Assembly: GCA_016868095.1 (NCBI GenBank)
Contig: VGHV01000016.1
Span: 1 to 16,605, forward strand
DNA length: 16,605 nt
From: Betaproteobacteria bacterium
Lineage (GTDB): Bacteria > Pseudomonadota > Gammaproteobacteria > Burkholderiales > Burkholderiaceae_E
Direction: 5' to 3'
Part shown: positions 14,942 to 16,605 of the stretch, piece by piece
Layout of the letters: each line of letters opens with the position of its first letter
Numbering within the stretch: position 1 is the first letter of the stretch
Translations under genes and position numbers: made by a program
The notes under the pieces: generated by a model
Databases searched by the model: none
What the model saw: only the letters and a program-made list of their open reading frames with translations
What the model was told of the DNA's origin: nothing

Positions 14942-15798
14942 TGAACAAGCTTCACATGAGGAAATGGGATTTCAACGCCCTTGGCGTCAAAGGCGATCTT
15001 GAGGCGCTTTAAGTATTCTCGCCGCACATGCCATTGCTCAAGGGGTTTGACCTGGATCCGCGCCTTAATCATCACGGAGGAGTCAGCCCATTGATCAACA
15101 CCGGCAATTTCTAGCGGCTTGAGGATCTTGCCCGCGAAGCTAGCGTCTTCACGCATGCTCTCATCGACGTCGCGCATCACTTGCATCGAGACTTCGATAT
15201 CTGAACCATAAGCAATCCCAACATCTAAGACTGCATAGGCAAAGCCAAGGCTTGAATTGGTGATGACGCCGATGGTGTTATTGGGAATGAAGTGAACGTT
15301 GCCGCCAAAATCTCGAAGTCGAATGAATCGCAAGGTGACCTCTTCAACGATTCCACTTTTACCCGAGATTTCCACCGCATCGCCCACACGAATTTGATTT
15401 TCTAGCAACAACAAAAAACCACTCACATAGTCTTTGACCAGCGTTTGTGCGCCAAAACCGACGGCAATACCAACCACACCCGCAGCACCGAGGATTGGAG
15501 CGAGCGAAATGCCAACTTCGCCCAACACGAGCAAGACTGCGACGGCAAGCGTGCTCGCAGTAAGCAAGTAATGCGCCACACGCAAAAGCGTCTGAATACG
15601 CTTGGCATCTTCAATCGACTCCTGTCTGCCCGCGATGTGTTCCCGCAATCGGGGAACGAAGGCGCGGATGAATCGAAGCACCACAAAAGCAACAACAAGG
15701 ATGGCCAGAATCCGAATCGCGTGAACCGAGTTGGCTCCAATCCAAGCTTGGAGCATCATCCAAGATTTTGTTGAGAGTAAATCGTTCATGTCGATCAT
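14938..15798 (-). CDS. MscS-family small-conductance mechanosensitive ion channel
   Basis: This is an inner-membrane channel that opens under membrane tension to release solutes on osmotic downshift. The 286 residues equal E. coli MscS in size, so this is a minimal three-helix channel. TM1 is about 25-45 (HAIRILAILVVAFVVLRFI) and TM2 about 73-93. The pore helix TM3 about 98-130 has the Gly/Ala-packed face LGAAGVVGIAVGFGAQTLVKD and then VSGFLLLLENQIRVGD. The cytoplasmic beta domain follows (FGGNVHFIPNN at 164-174), then an alpha/beta domain ending IPFPHVKLVQ. The spelling of TM3 is closer to the MscS/YkuT type than to MscK. The first ATG is taken; an alternative Met is at residue 4, and the ribosome binding site is weak for both. 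It is divergent from the S9 peptidase gene and overlaps maoC by 4 nt. Confidence 0.92.
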   Translation of the reverse strand: MIDMNDLLSTKSWMMLQAWIGANSVHAIRILAILVVAFVVLRFIRAFVPRLREHIAGRQESIEDAKRIQTLLRVAHYLLTASTLAVAVLLVLGEVGISLAPILGAAGVVGIAVGFGAQTLVKDYVSGFLLLLENQIRVGDAVEISGKSGIVEEVTLRFIRLRDFGGNVHFIPNNTIGVITNSSLGFAYAVLDVGIAYGSDIEVSMQVMRDVDESMREDASFAGKILKPLEIAGVDQWADSSVMIKARIQVKPLEQWHVRREYLKRLKIAFDAKGVEIPFPHVKLVQ

Positions 15799-15907
15799 CG
15801 CTTCAGTTATTCAATCAAGGCTAATCAAGAAAGGCAATGCTATCAGTATGCGCAGGGCTTCATGGCCCATGTCAGGCCTAAGTGCAGCGAGTAAAAAGCT
15901 ACTAAAC
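15799..15907. promoter_or_regulatory. Divergent mscS / S9-peptidase intergenic region
   Basis: This 109-bp gap between divergent starts must hold promoters for both directions if both genes are expressed from here. The sequence has a near-duplicated CAATCAAGG / TAATCAAGAAAGG stretch around 15812-15834, but I could not place a convincing -35/-10 pair on either strand. Part of it may be coding if the peptidase starts at one of the earlier in-frame ATGs (15848 or 15869). Confidence 0.3.
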
Positions 15908-16605
15908 ATGCGCCAAATCATGCCTCTGCGTGCCAGCTTAATGATGGCGCTTTGTGGATTAGTCCTAGGCTCTTGCAGCAGCCTGATGCCTACAGGCCAG
16001 GGGGCATTAGGCAACAAAGCTGTGCAAGCGATCGATTCGTCGCTCCCAATCGCCGATCGTCTGGGGATTCCCAGACCCTTAGCAGCCCAGGAACAAGAAG
16101 ATATTTATTGGGGCGTGAAGGTCAAGGATCCCTATCGTTTTCTAGAACAACGAACAGATCCAAAAGTGATCGAATGGACCAAAGCGCAAGCTGTCGCCAG
16201 CGAACAAATATTGACGAAGATCAACGGCCGCAAAGAACTCGAAGCAAGGCTTCGGTCGATCATGGATTCGCTCGGCGTGAGCACCTCAGCCCCTAAGCGA
16301 AGCAGCCATGGGCACTGGTTTTACACAAGGCGATTAGCCCAAGAAAACCGCGCAAACATCGTGTGGAGAGAGGGCTTCGATAAGCCTGAGCATGTTCTTG
16401 TTGATATCGATGCGATCAGTCGCAGCGAAAAAAAAGCACTTGCGATCCAAGGATTCTGGCCATCGTCAAATGGAAGACGATTGGCCTATACCGTTCAGGA
16501 AGGTGGATCTGAAATTGGAAGCCTTCATGTGATGGATGTCATGACCAAAAAGCCCGTGATTGAGCCGATTGATCGCGTACGTTTTGCTTCGCTGTCCTGG
16601 GATGC
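15908..16605 (+). CDS. Prolyl oligopeptidase family (S9A) serine peptidase, predicted lipoprotein, 3' end cut by window
   Basis: This is the N-terminal 232 residues of a prolyl-oligopeptidase family enzyme that would cleave short peptides after proline or a related residue. The diagnostic opening is YWGVKVKDPYRFLEQRTDPKVIEWTKAQ, in two parts DPYRFLEQ and VIEWTKAQ, followed by beta-propeller blades (HWFYTRRLAQENRANIVW, VLVDIDAIS, ASSLSW-like turns). The catalytic Ser-Asp-His domain lies beyond the window. From the ATG at 15908 the protein has a lipoprotein signal: Arg residues at 2 and 8, a hydrophobic core LMMALCGLVLG, and lipobox LGSC with Cys23. It should be membrane-anchored facing the periplasm. 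Earlier in-frame ATGs at 15869 and 15848 would lengthen the n-region. No start has a strong Shine-Dalgarno, so the start is uncertain. The family is usually about 700 residues. Confidence 0.85.
   Translation, partial: MRQIMPLRASLMMALCGLVLGSCSSLMPTGQGALGNKAVQAIDSSLPIADRLGIPRPLAAQEQEDIYWGVKVKDPYRFLEQRTDPKVIEWTKAQAVASEQILTKINGRKELEARLRSIMDSLGVSTSAPKRSSHGHWFYTRRLAQENRANIVWREGFDKPEHVLVDIDAISRSEKKALAIQGFWPSSNGRRLAYTVQEGGSEIGSLHVMDVMTKKPVIEPIDRVRFASLSWD

Noticed and set aside
1..16605. Mobile elements, defence systems, CRISPR or biosynthetic clusters
   Set aside because: No transposase, integrase, nuclease, repeat array, toxin-antitoxin pair or synthase was found, and all coding space is accounted for by recognisable chromosomal families.

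Overview
The window is ordinary, densely packed bacterial chromosome with about half G+C (judged by eye) and short intergenic gaps. It holds fourteen protein-coding genes, two of them cut by the window ends. The gene set (MsbA-type lipid exporter, GluQ-RS, RhlE-type helicase, two-HKD cardiolipin synthase, pirin/flavodoxin/LysR cluster) indicates a Gram-negative proteobacterium. The protein flavour suggests Betaproteobacteria, probably Burkholderiales; that placement is an inference from family resemblance. I saw no tRNA, rRNA, CRISPR array, insertion sequence, phage gene or integration site.

Layout. (1) 1-6385, minus strand: a likely operon reading omega-amino acid:pyruvate aminotransferase, then dnaE (replicative polymerase alpha subunit), then msbA (running off the left edge), with gaps of 27 and 7 nt. 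(2) 6452-8179, plus strand: an EamA/DMT-type exporter followed 3 nt later by a HAD-IIB phosphatase with a GTG start. (3) 8146-9415, minus strand: a pirin and a flavodoxin-like FMN oxidoreductase 10 nt apart, divergent from (4) 9557-12929, plus strand: lysR, gluQ and cls, each overlapping the next by a few bases. (5) 12912-15798, minus strand: mscS-family channel and maoC (ATGA overlap), then an rhlE-like DEAD-box helicase behind a terminator-like hairpin. (6) 15908 to the right edge, plus strand: a prolyl-oligopeptidase (S9A) family enzyme with a lipoprotein signal peptide.

How the genes fit together. The LysR regulator faces the pirin/flavodoxin pair across a 141-bp AT-rich region carrying repeated ATTCA/TGAAT elements. 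This is the classic layout for a LysR factor controlling its divergent neighbours, and suggests a small regulon for quinone or electrophile stress. The EamA transporter and HAD phosphatase are tightly coupled and may act on related metabolites, but neither substrate can be read from sequence. The remaining neighbours are a mix of housekeeping functions: replication, envelope lipid export, cardiolipin synthesis, tRNA modification, RNA remodelling and osmotic release.

I found no convincing undescribed system. The best leads are regulatory: the lysR/pirin operator region, the hairpin immediately upstream of the helicase ribosome binding site, a 12-bp palindrome in another divergent promoter region, and an apparent excess of CGATCG. 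The two convergent gene pairs whose 3' ends overlap are also worth a look.
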